A stretch of DNA of 64,000 nt, from positions 340,136-404,135 of the forward strand of contig NZ_CP072869.1 in assembly GCF_017948245.1 (NCBI RefSeq), read 5' to 3'. Position numbers and translations under genes: made by a program. This stretch comes from Rhizobium sp. NLR16a (GTDB taxonomy: Bacteria; Pseudomonadota; Alphaproteobacteria; Rhizobiales; Rhizobiaceae). The notes under the pieces were generated by a model, which searched no databases, was not told where the DNA came from, and saw nothing but the letters and a program-made list of their open reading frames with translations. Positions 43,618 through 52,013 of this stretch are shown here, one piece after another (within the stretch, counting starts at the first letter, position 1; each line of letters starts with the position of its first letter).

Positions 43618-44625
43618 CACGCAGGCAACTTCCGTGAACCCCTCGTACGCGGCTCCTGCTTGCTTCAGAAGCTCGGGGGCCATGACATCTCCATGCTACC
43701 CTCGACCTCCGATCGATCTTCGCCTCCGCCCATGCTAACGCCGAAACGCGCAAGAGGTGCGGCAGCGTCGCCGATCGGTTGGTTGCAAAAGCCCTATCCG
43801 GTTGACGCTTTGATCGATCTGGCCGGGTGGCATCTGACTTCATCGTCGTCATCGGACCACCTCCAAAGGAACGGAAGTTAGCGCGCTCCGATGGGATCCG
43901 AACTTTGAAGCCGAAGGGGATTTCGAACGAAGAGTTCGACGCGGACCACGTTCTGATCGCTTCCCTTCCTTGGTGGCTTCCTGTCGGACGAACGGCGTGC
44001 GCAACGTTTCTGGGCAGATCTGCAGAAACTTGTCGATCGAGATGAGGACGTGCTTCTGAATGCGCCCGGCACTTATGACGCTGGCCGCGGTGCCGAGTGA
44101 TCAGGCTGTACAGCCCTTGGTGATGCCGACGTCGGTTGCGGCCTTAACTTTCGGTTGCATTCTGGGGAATGCTCGCTCAACGCTTTGCAAGTAAAAAGTA
44201 CGCTAAAATGGCTGGAGCGTCTGGGTAGAATTGGTCGTTCGGCAACGATCTGCGGTCGAGCAACCTCGATTTATAGATAGCCGTCAGACGATACGCCTTC
44301 AAGAAGTCTTACCTATGTCTTGTCCGGAGGGGGTCATGGCAATTCGGGTTCTGCCTTCACAGATCATCGCGATGCTTGCGCCGCGGCGCCATCGCTTGCG
44401 CAACTTCTTGTGGCACGCAGTCCGCGGCGCCTGGAACAATCCACAGCTCACCTGCCCCGCCATGATGGCAACCGGCAGGACGATACGGATCTTCGCGATA
44501 TGAAGGCGATCATACAAAAGCTCGGCTCCTACCGGGTCATTCGCAATTCCTGCGACCTTCTGCGCGACCCGGATTGATGCCGCAGCGCGAGTACATCTGC
44601 AACCAACACTTTGGGAGGCAAGTCA
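43618..44625. other. Decayed stretch with coding-like scraps
   Basis: The only scrap that reads like protein is GFLSDERRAQRFWADLQKL and VDRDEDVLLNAPGTYDAG, ending in a stop near 44100 on the plus strand; I cannot assign it. Elsewhere frames are short and unsupported. The region looks like the remains of several genes. Confidence 0.4.
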
Positions 44626-44800
44626 TGGCAAAAGTTACTCGTGGAAGCCGACAATCAACGGGGGTGGCCATGCCGGTCCTGTTGCTGACGAAGGAAGAGA
44701 CGGACAGTTGGATGCGGGCGCCCTGGGATGAAGCCGGGGAGTTGGCCGGTCCATTACCCAATGATGCGCTGATCATTTCGCCCGCGAGCCGTACGGATCC
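44626..44800 (+). pseudogene. YedK (SRAP, SOS-response-associated peptidase) C-terminal relic
   Basis: The plus strand reads AMPVLLLTKEETDSWMRAPW followed by DEAGELAGPLPNDALIIS. This matches the C-terminal segment of YedK/HMCES proteins (MPVIL, MWMRAPWDEAxxLQRPLPDDALxIV). The catalytic N-terminal cysteine region and most of the domain are missing. It is a relic. Confidence 0.75.
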
Positions 44801-44870
44801 ACGATCGTCTCGAAATCTGGAGAGCCGGCGGAACAGGGCAGCTTACAGTGGTCGAGCGGGTGCCGGCGAA

Positions 44871-45269
44871 TTAGGCAGACGTTGGGTAAGCCTCAGTTGT
44901 GTCACCGTCGCAGTTCATCCAAGTCGCGATCGAGTCATGCAGCATCCAAGGTGATGGCGCGCTGAGGGTGACCTCAACGGTGTCGACTGCGGTGAAATGG
45001 CACCACTCTTCATCATCTGAAGTCCATTCGCCGAGAATTTCGCCGTCCACGCGCAATATGTCACCGCTAAAATCAGGGTTGTGATAGCCCGTCATAATTA
45101 TGCCGTTACGAACCATGCCTCCTGTATCGGTCATTTCACAGATGGCTCGAAACTGAGCCCTCACAGCCTCTACACTGGGACCGGAGATGAGGCCGACCTC
45201 GAAGATCCTGTATCGCAAGGTTCCGACGTAGTGGTCCATCTCCTCATTGGCGTCGATTTGACCCGACAT
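44871..45269 (-). CDS. Hypothetical acidic protein
   Basis: The 132-residue product starts MSGQIDANEEMDHYVGTLRY and continues RIFEVGLISGPSVEAVRAQF, FSGDILRVDGEILGEWTSDD and ends EAYPTSA. It is strongly acidic and intact. The chosen ATG lies 19 bp after the stop of the preceding minus-strand gene; an earlier ATG at 45341 would overlap that gene. No family is recognised. Small acidic proteins in pairs at such sites are often immunity or antitoxin-like, but nothing here proves it. Confidence 0.5.
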   Translation of the reverse strand: MSGQIDANEEMDHYVGTLRYRIFEVGLISGPSVEAVRAQFRAICEMTDTGGMVRNGIIMTGYHNPDFSGDILRVDGEILGEWTSDDEEWCHFTAVDTVEVTLSAPSPWMLHDSIATWMNCDGDTTEAYPTSA

Positions 45270-45288
45270 CTCACCATGTTGTTCGGTC

Positions 45289-45627
45289 TCAATATGCACG
45301 ATGCAGAAACCCTCCTGTATATTTCCAAATTGGCGCTGCACTGGGCTCGAGACCGATAACGAATTCGATCACTTTGGCGGAGGACAATTCGCACGGCTTC
45401 AGTAGCAACCCAGGCCCAGCCAGTCGATAGAGGCTAAAGCTGACGATATCGCTTCCGCTAAGCTCCTCGCCATACAGCCAGGTCCGTTTGCCATCCCGCG
45501 ACCGCTTAACGGTCACGCCCCATAACCGCTTACCAAAATATCCGTCGAAACAGCCGTCCGGCAATTTCGCTAGCGCATCTTCGAATGCCGCCTGAAGCGA
45601 TGGAGGTTTCTCGCCGTCGTCGGTCAT
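45289..45627 (-). CDS. Hypothetical protein
   Basis: The 112-residue product starts MTDDGEKPPSLQAAFEDALA and contains LPDGCFDGYFGKRLWGVTVK, then WLYGEELSGSDIVSFSLYRL and KVIEFVIGLEP. Composition and length suggest a real soluble protein, and it lies directly upstream of the acidic hypothetical gene on the same strand. I do not recognise the family. A further coding-like frame upstream (45853-45650, IHVDDIGYLVLTEPSGKNAS) could be a separate decayed gene or its missing N-terminal part. Confidence 0.5.
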   Translation of the reverse strand: MTDDGEKPPSLQAAFEDALAKLPDGCFDGYFGKRLWGVTVKRSRDGKRTWLYGEELSGSDIVSFSLYRLAGPGLLLKPCELSSAKVIEFVIGLEPSAAPIWKYTGGFLHRAY

Positions 45628-45639
45628 GGTTCCAGGCAT

Positions 45640-46033
45640 TCGTCGCAGATGCCACAGCCATCGTCATCCAAGGGCATTTAGTGCGGCCTCCTTCTTCGTC
45701 CAATAGTCGAAAAACGCGGCTCAGGCGCATCAGTTGAGAGGCGTTTTTGCCGCTCGGTTCAGTTAAGACGAGGTACCCAATATCGTCAACGTGAATGGCG
45801 CGGCGTTGCTGGATATCGACACCGAGGGAGCCGGCTCCCAAGATCCCGATCAATAACGCACGACCCGTTATGGGAGGTCTTTGACAATGCTGATCTGCTG
45901 CAGCCGGTCTTTGTCAGATATAGACCTGCAGGATCTGATGCGCTAACGACTCAACTGCCTGATCTACAACCCTACCGGGTCCACCAGACACGGGCGACAC
46001 CGTGGCGCGCTGTGACGAGCAAGAGAGGTGACA
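45640..46033. other. Region upstream of the ABC exporter
   Basis: Left of about 45860 are minus-strand coding-like residues described with the hypothetical gene. The rest (45860-46033) shows no gene and should contain the promoter of the exporter gene. A CAGGTCTATATCTGACAAAG-like AT-poor patch near 45910 is not a clear promoter. Confidence 0.35.
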
Positions 46034-47737
46034 ATGGAAATGGCGATTAAGCCCCTCCGACATATTCTTAAAGAATATTTTTCCGGTTCGAAGCTTTCAA
46101 TCATAATACTGTTAGCGTCAATTTTGACCGGCTCTGCGCTCTCAGTACTCGTCCCCTTTTATTTCTCACGTCAGCTAGACGTGTTGGCCGCCGGCGCCCC
46201 AACTGGTCAATGGGTTCAAGCCTTTTGGGTTTACGCAATCCTTTTGGGTATTTCGGTCACCTTTCAGCGAGGAACACAGTATCTTGCTGTCATTCAAGCT
46301 GAACGCTTGGGATTTTTGGCTTCCCGAAGTTTTTTTGAGCGGTTGATTGCTAAACGACCTAGCTTCTTCGTCGACCATAATCCTTCAGAAATTCAGTCAG
46401 CTCAGTCTCAAGGCACACAGGCGATCACCATGCTTGTTCAGGTCGCGTTCATTGCCTTTCTGCCTGGGGCAGCCTCGTTTGGCTTCACAATCGCTATGCT
46501 AGGGGCAGTGATCAACCTGCAGATCGTTCTGGTCGTGCTGACCTACGGTATGATTTTCTTGACTTTGATCGTGATTTCGAACCGCGTTAGCCGGCGACAC
46601 ATGGAAGCAGCCATTGACGCTGGTCAGGCGAACGCACGGTATGTGGGGAATGCGATCAGCGTGATCGAACCTCTTCGACAAGCCGGAAGCGCTGTGTGGA
46701 TGAAGGATCGCTTTACCCACAGCGCAGAGTCGGTGTTTCTTAATTGGCGGGCCTACGCAGTCCGGCGCATCGGTTTTGCCGGCTTGGTCGGCGCTTCCAT
46801 CACGCTACAATTCGGAATAACCTTTTTTCTGCTGATGCCTCGATACGAGGCAGGCACGCTGTCTATCGGCGATATTGTTCTCTTCAATACTCTCCTCCTG
46901 CAGCTGAATGTTCCATTTGAGCTCATCGGACAATCGATTGATGAAACACTCAGAGCGATCGCCAAGATGCGACCACTGGCGCGTATTTGGTCGGCGCCAG
47001 AGGAGGAGGACGCGGACGATCGAGAGCCCCTTATGCTAAAGCAGGGGACTGTCGAATTTCGAGAGGTCAGCTACAACTATCCGAACGGACGTGGCGCAGC
47101 CAATATATCGTTCAAAGCAGAACGGGGAACCATCACGTTCATAACGGGGGAAACGGGATCGGGGAAATCGACGCTCCTCAAACTCCTCCTCAAAGCGATC
47201 GAGCCGGACGCAGGAGCTATCCGCATCGATGGCAAGAACCTCCATGAGATCCCGCGCGCAGCTTGGTTCGCGAAGACAGGAATCGTCCCCCAGGAGGTTC
47301 TTCTTCTGAACGACAGCTTGAAGACGAATATCACCATGGGACGACCCCTCGACGAGAAACGCCTGAAGGAAGCCGCCCGAAAAGCGGCCATTCTCTCCCG
47401 AATTGAAGAGATGCCTGAAGGTTTTGAAACGACGGTAGGGGAGCGGGGGCTAAAGTTATCGGGCGGAGAACGACAACGGATCGCCATAGCGCGGGCACTT
47501 TACGGTTCACCCTCAATATTGCTGCTCGATGAGGCAAGTTCGGCTTTGGACGATACAACGGAAACGGAGATTATGGGCCAATTGAGGCTGGTCGGCAGTG
47601 ATATGACCATAATAGCGATTACGCATAGACTGAGTAGCATTCAACGGGGCGACCAGGTGGTAGAACTTCGAAGCCCCGCAACAGCGATGCCGAGCCCACA
47701 CGAGACCAAATTGTTTGTAGAGCGACCAAGTGCCTGA
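46034..47737 (+). CDS. ABC exporter (fused membrane and ATPase domains), probable peptide exporter
   Basis: The 567-residue half-transporter has about six membrane helices in the first 300 residues and an ATPase domain at the C-terminus. Motifs are Walker A TGETGSGKSTLLK (about 375), Q-loop IVPQEVLLLNDS, signature LSGGERQRIAIARA, Walker B ILLLDEASSALDD and the switch ITHRLSSIQ. No C39 peptidase domain precedes the membrane part, so it would not cleave a leader. AGAGAGG lies 5 bp before the ATG at 46034; a GTG two codons earlier is also open. The next genes are a 31-codon peptide and an asparagine-synthetase-like enzyme, so it probably exports the modified peptide and gives self-immunity, like McjD in lasso-peptide clusters. 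Confidence 0.88.
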   Translation: MEMAIKPLRHILKEYFSGSKLSIIILLASILTGSALSVLVPFYFSRQLDVLAAGAPTGQWVQAFWVYAILLGISVTFQRGTQYLAVIQAERLGFLASRSFFERLIAKRPSFFVDHNPSEIQSAQSQGTQAITMLVQVAFIAFLPGAASFGFTIAMLGAVINLQIVLVVLTYGMIFLTLIVISNRVSRRHMEAAIDAGQANARYVGNAISVIEPLRQAGSAVWMKDRFTHSAESVFLNWRAYAVRRIGFAGLVGASITLQFGITFFLLMPRYEAGTLSIGDIVLFNTLLLQLNVPFELIGQSIDETLRAIAKMRPLARIWSAPEEEDADDREPLMLKQGTVEFREVSYNYPNGRGAANISFKAERGTITFITGETGSGKSTLLKLLLKAIEPDAGAIRIDGKNLHEIPRAAWFAKTGIVPQEVLLLNDSLKTNITMGRPLDEKRLKEAARKAAILSRIEEMPEGFETTVGERGLKLSGGERQRIAIARALYGSPSILLLDEASSALDDTTETEIMGQLRLVGSDMTIIAITHRLSSIQRGDQVVELRSPATAMPSPHETKLFVERPSA

Positions 47738-47770
47738 GGAGGTCCGGCGGCAGCTACAGATTATATTTAT

Positions 47771-47789
47771 CTTATAAATCCCTTATAAG
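47771..47789. promoter_or_regulatory. Inverted repeat upstream of the peptide gene
   Basis: CTTATAA (47771-47777) and TTATAAG (47783-47789) form a perfect 7-bp inverted repeat around ATCCC. It lies 67 bp before the peptide start in the 119-bp gap after the exporter gene, within AT-rich sequence suited to a promoter. It could be an operator for the GntR regulator encoded at 50879 or part of a promoter. It has no trailing U-run typical of a terminator. Confidence 0.45.
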
Positions 47790-47856
47790 TTGCATATACC
47801 CGAAAGCGTGCAAACATCTGAATTGCCAATTCCGGCAAAAGAGAAAGGAAACTGCT

Positions 47857-47952
47857 ATGAAAGTTCGCCTTATCAAGCTGAATGCCCCTCGTGCTACCGG
47901 TCGTGCAACCAAGTTCCTCGTCCGGGGTGACAGCGCCCGTTACCGGTACTAA
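47857..47952 (+). CDS. 31-residue basic peptide, candidate RiPP precursor
   Basis: The ATG has an excellent ribosome-binding site (GAAAGGAAA, 7 bp spacing). The peptide begins MKVRLIKLNAPRATG, continues RATKFLVR and ends GDSARYRY. It is rich in Arg and Lys, has a single acidic residue (Asp) and no cysteine. It ends 18 bp before the asparagine-synthetase-like gene. An Asn-synthetase-like enzyme acts as macrolactam cyclase in lasso-peptide clusters and as amide former elsewhere, so a role as substrate is inferred. It lacks the YxxPxLxxxGxxxxxTx leader, and the Asp is not 7-9 residues from any glycine, so it is not a standard lasso precursor. It could also be a small regulatory peptide. Confidence 0.55.
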   Translation: MKVRLIKLNAPRATGRATKFLVRGDSARYRY

Positions 47953-47970
47953 AGCTAGGGGAGCTCGTGA

Positions 47971-49518
47971 ATGTTGCGCGGGACACTTTCAGCTCGTACG
48001 GTTCGCGAGCTCCCTAACTCGTCTCCACAGGCTGGCCGCATTGAGCCGCTAGAGCACTGCAACGTTGTCTATCGATTGATTCAAGAGCCAGCGGCATGGG
48101 CGATAGTCGTAGCAGAGAAAATCTCAGGTCATGCATACTCGCTCACAGGCTTATCCGACGCCTATAAATTCTTCGAGGAGTTCGATGGTGAGGTTCTCCT
48201 CCTCGAAGTGCAACACAATGAATACGGATTTAACTTAAGGCTGTTGTCAAATGGTAACGGCGTTGCGCCGGTATATTTCTACCAGACCGGCGATTTCCTC
48301 CACTTAGATTGGGATAGCCACCGTCTTGCACAGGCAGTTCCATATAAGCCGCTAGATTTCCAATTCCTTTGCCGATCTATAGTGGATCCGGTTTATACCT
48401 ATCGGACGCCGTTCTTAAATGTCCAATCCCTCCCTCCTCGAACGGAGTTGTTATGGGATGGTTCACGAGTATCAATTTCGCAACTCCAAGGTGAAGAGCT
48501 CGTTGACGAGATCGATCGCGAAGACGCCGCAGAGTTTATCGCCGATCATGTCGCGGCCTTTCTTACCAAAAGAGCCCAGCCCGAAGATAAAGTTGCCGTT
48601 GAGCTTAGTGGTGGGATAGATTCATCGTTTGTCGCCTTGGCAGCTTTTCGCGCTTGGCAGGGGAGAGGAATAACCCTGGGCATCGATATCGGCTTCGGCC
48701 ATGAACGAGCATCTCAAACAAAACGCCGAAACAAAGTGATCAGGGCCTTGGGCTGCCGAGACTTTTTGATAGATGTCCGTAACCATTTGCCGACTTTTGA
48801 GTTGTCGGAGCAAGACCTTGAGAGCCGCTATTTGCTGTCGGAAGAATACGAGCGCTCATTCACGCGAATATGGCAGATTGCTCAGGAGCAAGGATGCAAC
48901 GTCATCACAGGCGGATATGGAGGCGACGAGCTCTTCCCAGCTTTGGAAACGGACGAAGTGCGTCAGGATAAGCTGAGAGGCGTCACCGAAGCCGATCTCT
49001 CAAGAATTGAGCTGGTCTATGAGGAGATTTTCACGCCGGAGGCTGTGCAAGCCTTGAACGATGGATTCATTGGCGAGTTGGATGCCGGCTACCTTGGAAA
49101 ATCTGCGCGACTGGCAGTAATAAAACGAGCACCGCTCTTGCTATCTCGTGGGTTTTGGCCCGTATTTCCGCTTTTTGACGAGAAACTGGCGGCGGCGCTG
49201 CTTTCGGCAACGGTGGACGAGCGCCACGAGAAAGCCTCGCTTCAACGGGCCGTCAAGGCACTTTTAGGCGACAATGACATCTTTGGAGAATACGAAAAAG
49301 AGACCTTGGAAGGAGCTTCGGACTATTCTCTTCGCACTAACATTGATGACGTCATTCATGTCCTGGCCCATTCACGTCTAATCGATGTGGGAATTCTCAA
49401 ACCAGACGCAATCAGCATGGATGGTATCGGAGATATCTCGGACAAAAAAAATCCATACTCGCCCGTCCTGTCAGTTCTTTACGCGGCCGAGAAGTTTATC
49501 AGATGGAATCTCGCTTGA
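47971..49518 (+). CDS. Asparagine-synthetase-like ATP-dependent amide ligase/cyclase
   Basis: The 515-residue protein has an asparagine synthetase B layout. The N-terminal glutaminase-like domain (about 1-190) lacks the catalytic Cys2, so it cannot supply ammonia from glutamine. The C-terminal AMP-forming domain keeps the PP-loop VELSGGIDSSFVALAA (about 212) and TGGYGGDELFPALE. This combination, a dead glutaminase with an active synthetase domain, is what lasso-peptide cyclases (McjC type) and beta-lactam synthetases show. It starts MLRGTLSARTVRELPNSS with GGGGAG upstream and overlaps the kinase-like gene by 16 bp. It would adenylate a carboxylate, plausibly on the adjacent peptide. The exact product is not predictable. 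Confidence 0.8.
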   Translation: MLRGTLSARTVRELPNSSPQAGRIEPLEHCNVVYRLIQEPAAWAIVVAEKISGHAYSLTGLSDAYKFFEEFDGEVLLLEVQHNEYGFNLRLLSNGNGVAPVYFYQTGDFLHLDWDSHRLAQAVPYKPLDFQFLCRSIVDPVYTYRTPFLNVQSLPPRTELLWDGSRVSISQLQGEELVDEIDREDAAEFIADHVAAFLTKRAQPEDKVAVELSGGIDSSFVALAAFRAWQGRGITLGIDIGFGHERASQTKRRNKVIRALGCRDFLIDVRNHLPTFELSEQDLESRYLLSEEYERSFTRIWQIAQEQGCNVITGGYGGDELFPALETDEVRQDKLRGVTEADLSRIELVYEEIFTPEAVQALNDGFIGELDAGYLGKSARLAVIKRAPLLLSRGFWPVFPLFDEKLAAALLSATVDERHEKASLQRAVKALLGDNDIFGEYEKETLEGASDYSLRTNIDDVIHVLAHSRLIDVGILKPDAISMDGIGDISDKKNPYSPVLSVLYAAEKFIRWNLA

Positions 49519-50402
49519 CAGATTTTCAAACCATTATCGGACGGTGGTTACAGGTGGATCCAACCCAGGTTCAAATGGTCACTGACGGGGTAAACAAAAA
49601 CCTCCGCGCGATGGTCGACCATCAGGACGTATTTTTCAGGTTTTCACCAGCCTCACTGCACTCGAAGAGCGATCTGGAAGCCGAAGCAGCAGCATTGAAG
49701 AAGTTGTACTCTATGGGGGTGCCGTGCTGTGAAATCGTAGAGGTAGATGGTCGGCAGATCTGGGGGCCAGTCAAGGTCAACGAGGTAGAATATAACGCAT
49801 TGGTAAATCGCGCTATCGTGGGCTCATCATTGGCACCTGTCCCTAGTGACGCTAAGGCTTTCGGCCGCTCCCTCGGCCAGCTACATCAAGTATCCGCGGA
49901 TCTGCCCATCCCACGAAATGTGTCGACCAGAAAAAAGCGAGTAGATCCAGTACTCCAGACAGTCTTGCACGATCTTACAGAATTGGCGAACACCTTCGAA
50001 GTCAATCCGGAGGCAGAGGTGGGTATCTGCCATGGCGATGCGTGGCTCGGTAACGCCATCATGAGAGAGAACACGGCGGTTCTATTTGACTTTGAGTTCA
50101 TGAAATTTGAAGCCCTGGCTTATGACATCGCGACCTTTATTTGGGCGCTTCGAGCCGATAACAACGAAGAGGAGGACCAGACCTTTAGGAGCTTCGTGAG
50201 AGGATATCGCGAGGAGTGCAACAAAGAGTTCAGCGAAGGCGAATTGAAGAATGGTCTCCTGCGGAAGGAGATCAATAATATCGAGTTCCTTTGTGAAAAC
50301 GTCGCAATGTCCCGAGAAGTTAAAGTCGCTACCGCACGGTTTGCCCGGGACACGATTGACTTCGTTCTGAGCGACGAGTTTTCACGGTTTCGCTGGGTTT
50401 AA
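49503..50402 (+). CDS. Aminoglycoside phosphotransferase-like kinase
   Basis: The 299-residue protein has the APH/choline-kinase fold. The catalytic loop is GICHGDAWLGNAIM (aspartate and asparagine) and the metal-binding motif AVLFDFEFMKFE. The N-terminal lobe has VTDGVNKNLRAMVDHQDVFF in place of a classical glycine loop. Such kinases phosphorylate hydroxyls on small molecules, antibiotics or peptides. It overlaps the synthetase-like gene by 16 bp and is followed 8 bp later by the acetyltransferase gene, so all are one transcript. A tailoring or self-resistance role in the peptide pathway is inferred. Confidence 0.78.
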   Translation: MESRLTDFQTIIGRWLQVDPTQVQMVTDGVNKNLRAMVDHQDVFFRFSPASLHSKSDLEAEAAALKKLYSMGVPCCEIVEVDGRQIWGPVKVNEVEYNALVNRAIVGSSLAPVPSDAKAFGRSLGQLHQVSADLPIPRNVSTRKKRVDPVLQTVLHDLTELANTFEVNPEAEVGICHGDAWLGNAIMRENTAVLFDFEFMKFEALAYDIATFIWALRADNNEEEDQTFRSFVRGYREECNKEFSEGELKNGLLRKEINNIEFLCENVAMSREVKVATARFARDTIDFVLSDEFSRFRWV

Positions 50403-50410
50403 GCCGAACT

Positions 50411-50878
50411 ATGGATAGCTTGATAATTAGACAACCGCGATCCTCAGATAAGGAGGACATCGTCGCGGTCTATGAGTCCAGGGGCTTTTTTGACTACTCG
50501 CCGTCTCGCCCCGATCTAAAAGTCATCGTTGCAACAGTAGACGCCTATTTCACAGAACTAGTTTCCGATCCGGCCTCGATCATTCTCTACGTCGCCGAGC
50601 TCGAATATCGGCTTGCCGGATTTGCGATCGCCCGAAAGGGCGCTCGGGCTACTTGGGAAGTCCAGTCGGGCGTGCATTTCGATCATCGAAAGCAAGGCAT
50701 TGGGCATGTCCTTCTAGCAGCGTTGTTTGAAGAAATGTATAAGCGCGGACCGGCTGCATGCAAGGCAACAGTACATGCCGGAAATGTCGCCTCGATAAAG
50801 ATGGTATCGCGATTCTTCCGAGAACATGGAGAATTTACCGGCTTGCCGGGCTTCCTGCAATTCACGACATCCTGGTAG
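50411..50878 (+). CDS. GNAT-family N-acetyltransferase
   Basis: The 155-residue protein has a GNAT fold. The acetyl-CoA-binding motif A is HFDHRKQGIGHVLLAALFEE (about 92-111), with the R/Q-x-x-G-x-G/A pattern as RKQGIG. The preceding strand is AGFAIARKGARATWEVQSGV and the following NVASIKMVSRFFREHGEF is typical motif B. It would acetylate an amino group, perhaps on the peptide product or its intermediate, as in acetylated lasso peptides, or act in self-protection. It is the last gene of the unit and its stop directly abuts the stop of the convergent GntR gene. Confidence 0.82.
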   Translation: MDSLIIRQPRSSDKEDIVAVYESRGFFDYSPSRPDLKVIVATVDAYFTELVSDPASIILYVAELEYRLAGFAIARKGARATWEVQSGVHFDHRKQGIGHVLLAALFEEMYKRGPAACKATVHAGNVASIKMVSRFFREHGEFTGLPGFLQFTTSW

Positions 50879-51556
50879 TCAGAAGGAAGCGCCAGAAAAA
50901 ACCATTGGGTGACCCGCCAGGAGGTCACGTTCTTTGACCGCTTGAATAGTATCTGCCATTCTCTGCTTCCGAACTTCAAAAAAAATCTGAAGCCTTTCCG
51001 TCAGCGGCACGGGTTGCCGGCTGGAAGCTAGCCACAAGTATGAAAAGGCTGCCTTTCCAATCTCTCCCTCGGGCCCGTGCTTTTCTCCGTCGATCACAAG
51101 GTAACGCGCGCATTGTGCGATTGCTGTACGAGTGAATATGGCTGTCGGGTGGGCGAAGTAGGTGTCAATGATATCCGTAATCAACTTTACACTCTCAAAC
51201 ACGCTATTCGCAGGTTCGCGGAGCCTTATACCATCGTCAAGCAGCCGTTTCCGAACAAGGTTCTTTCGGCCGTGGGGAAGCGTAGCAGCACTCGCCAGAA
51301 GAAGATTTTGGAGGAACTCAAGGCGTAACGCGATGCTTTCTGCATCAAGTCGTTTGTTGAAGAAGCCCCGTCCCGGATAAAAGTCTATCAGATCTTCTGC
51401 CGCCAGCGCGATCAAAGCCTCTCTGATTGGAATTGCGCTGAACCCTAGCTCAGATTCGAGCGCCCTGACCGTGATAGGCGCACCAAACGGAAGTTCTCCG
51501 TCGACAATTTTGCGTTTCAACGCCTGGTAGGCAGGTCTGCTGGTCTGGTGGATCAA
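50879..51556 (-). CDS. GntR-family transcriptional regulator
   Basis: The 225-residue regulator has a winged helix at residues 5-65 (YQALKRKIVDGELPFGAPIT, then LESELGFSAIPIREALIALA) and a helical C-terminal domain of FCD-like length with only weak similarity to that group. The gene is convergent with the peptide cassette and separated from it by no bases. It may control the cassette, with the inverted repeat at 47771 as a possible target. Its own promoter lies in the 457-bp gap upstream. Confidence 0.8.
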   Translation of the reverse strand: MIHQTSRPAYQALKRKIVDGELPFGAPITVRALESELGFSAIPIREALIALAAEDLIDFYPGRGFFNKRLDAESIALRLEFLQNLLLASAATLPHGRKNLVRKRLLDDGIRLREPANSVFESVKLITDIIDTYFAHPTAIFTRTAIAQCARYLVIDGEKHGPEGEIGKAAFSYLWLASSRQPVPLTERLQIFFEVRKQRMADTIQAVKERDLLAGHPMVFSGASF

Positions 51557-52013
51557 TATCGTCTCCGTCAGTCACTGATCGGAAAGTAGGTCACGTTCGC
51601 CAAACTAACTCTCACGGCTCAACTTAAGTATGGTCAACTGAAACGAGTAGGACGAGTTTGATAAAATAATTGTGATCGACCGTCAGCTTGCTCATGTCGA
51701 CGACGAAAATATCACGTGTTCAATCAGTTATCTGAGATTAGCGACCGATGCTGCCTACCGTGCGGAGCCTCCGACTCGCCTCTTGGTCGTATCGACCGGA
51801 TCGGGGCTTCGTCTCAAAAATGCCATACGACCGCTCACAGTGTCTTCGGAAACACGTCCGCATGAGAGAGCTGGAGGTCGTACGTGCAGAGATTGAAGAT
51901 CAAGCAATGTTTTCAGCCGACGCCGGACTATTCGTTCAACAACCCAGTATGGATACAGCTTTAAATTTAGCAGGACCTTACCTTTTCGGGCGCTGAACCG
52001 TGGATGAAATGCG
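51557..52013. other. Divergent promoter region between GntR and RND genes
   Basis: No gene with recognisable features was found in these 457 bp. The region should carry promoters for the GntR gene on the minus strand and for the efflux operon on the plus strand. A short plus-strand frame near 51750-51996 lacks support. Confidence 0.4.

Noticed and set aside
47857..47952. Calling the 31-residue peptide a classical lasso-peptide precursor
   Set aside because: It lacks the leader motif, a ring-forming acidic residue at position 7-9 of a plausible core, and B1/B2 genes nearby.
47857..47952. RGDS cell-adhesion-like string in the peptide
   Set aside because: A four-residue match in a bacterial peptide is not evidence of adhesion function.
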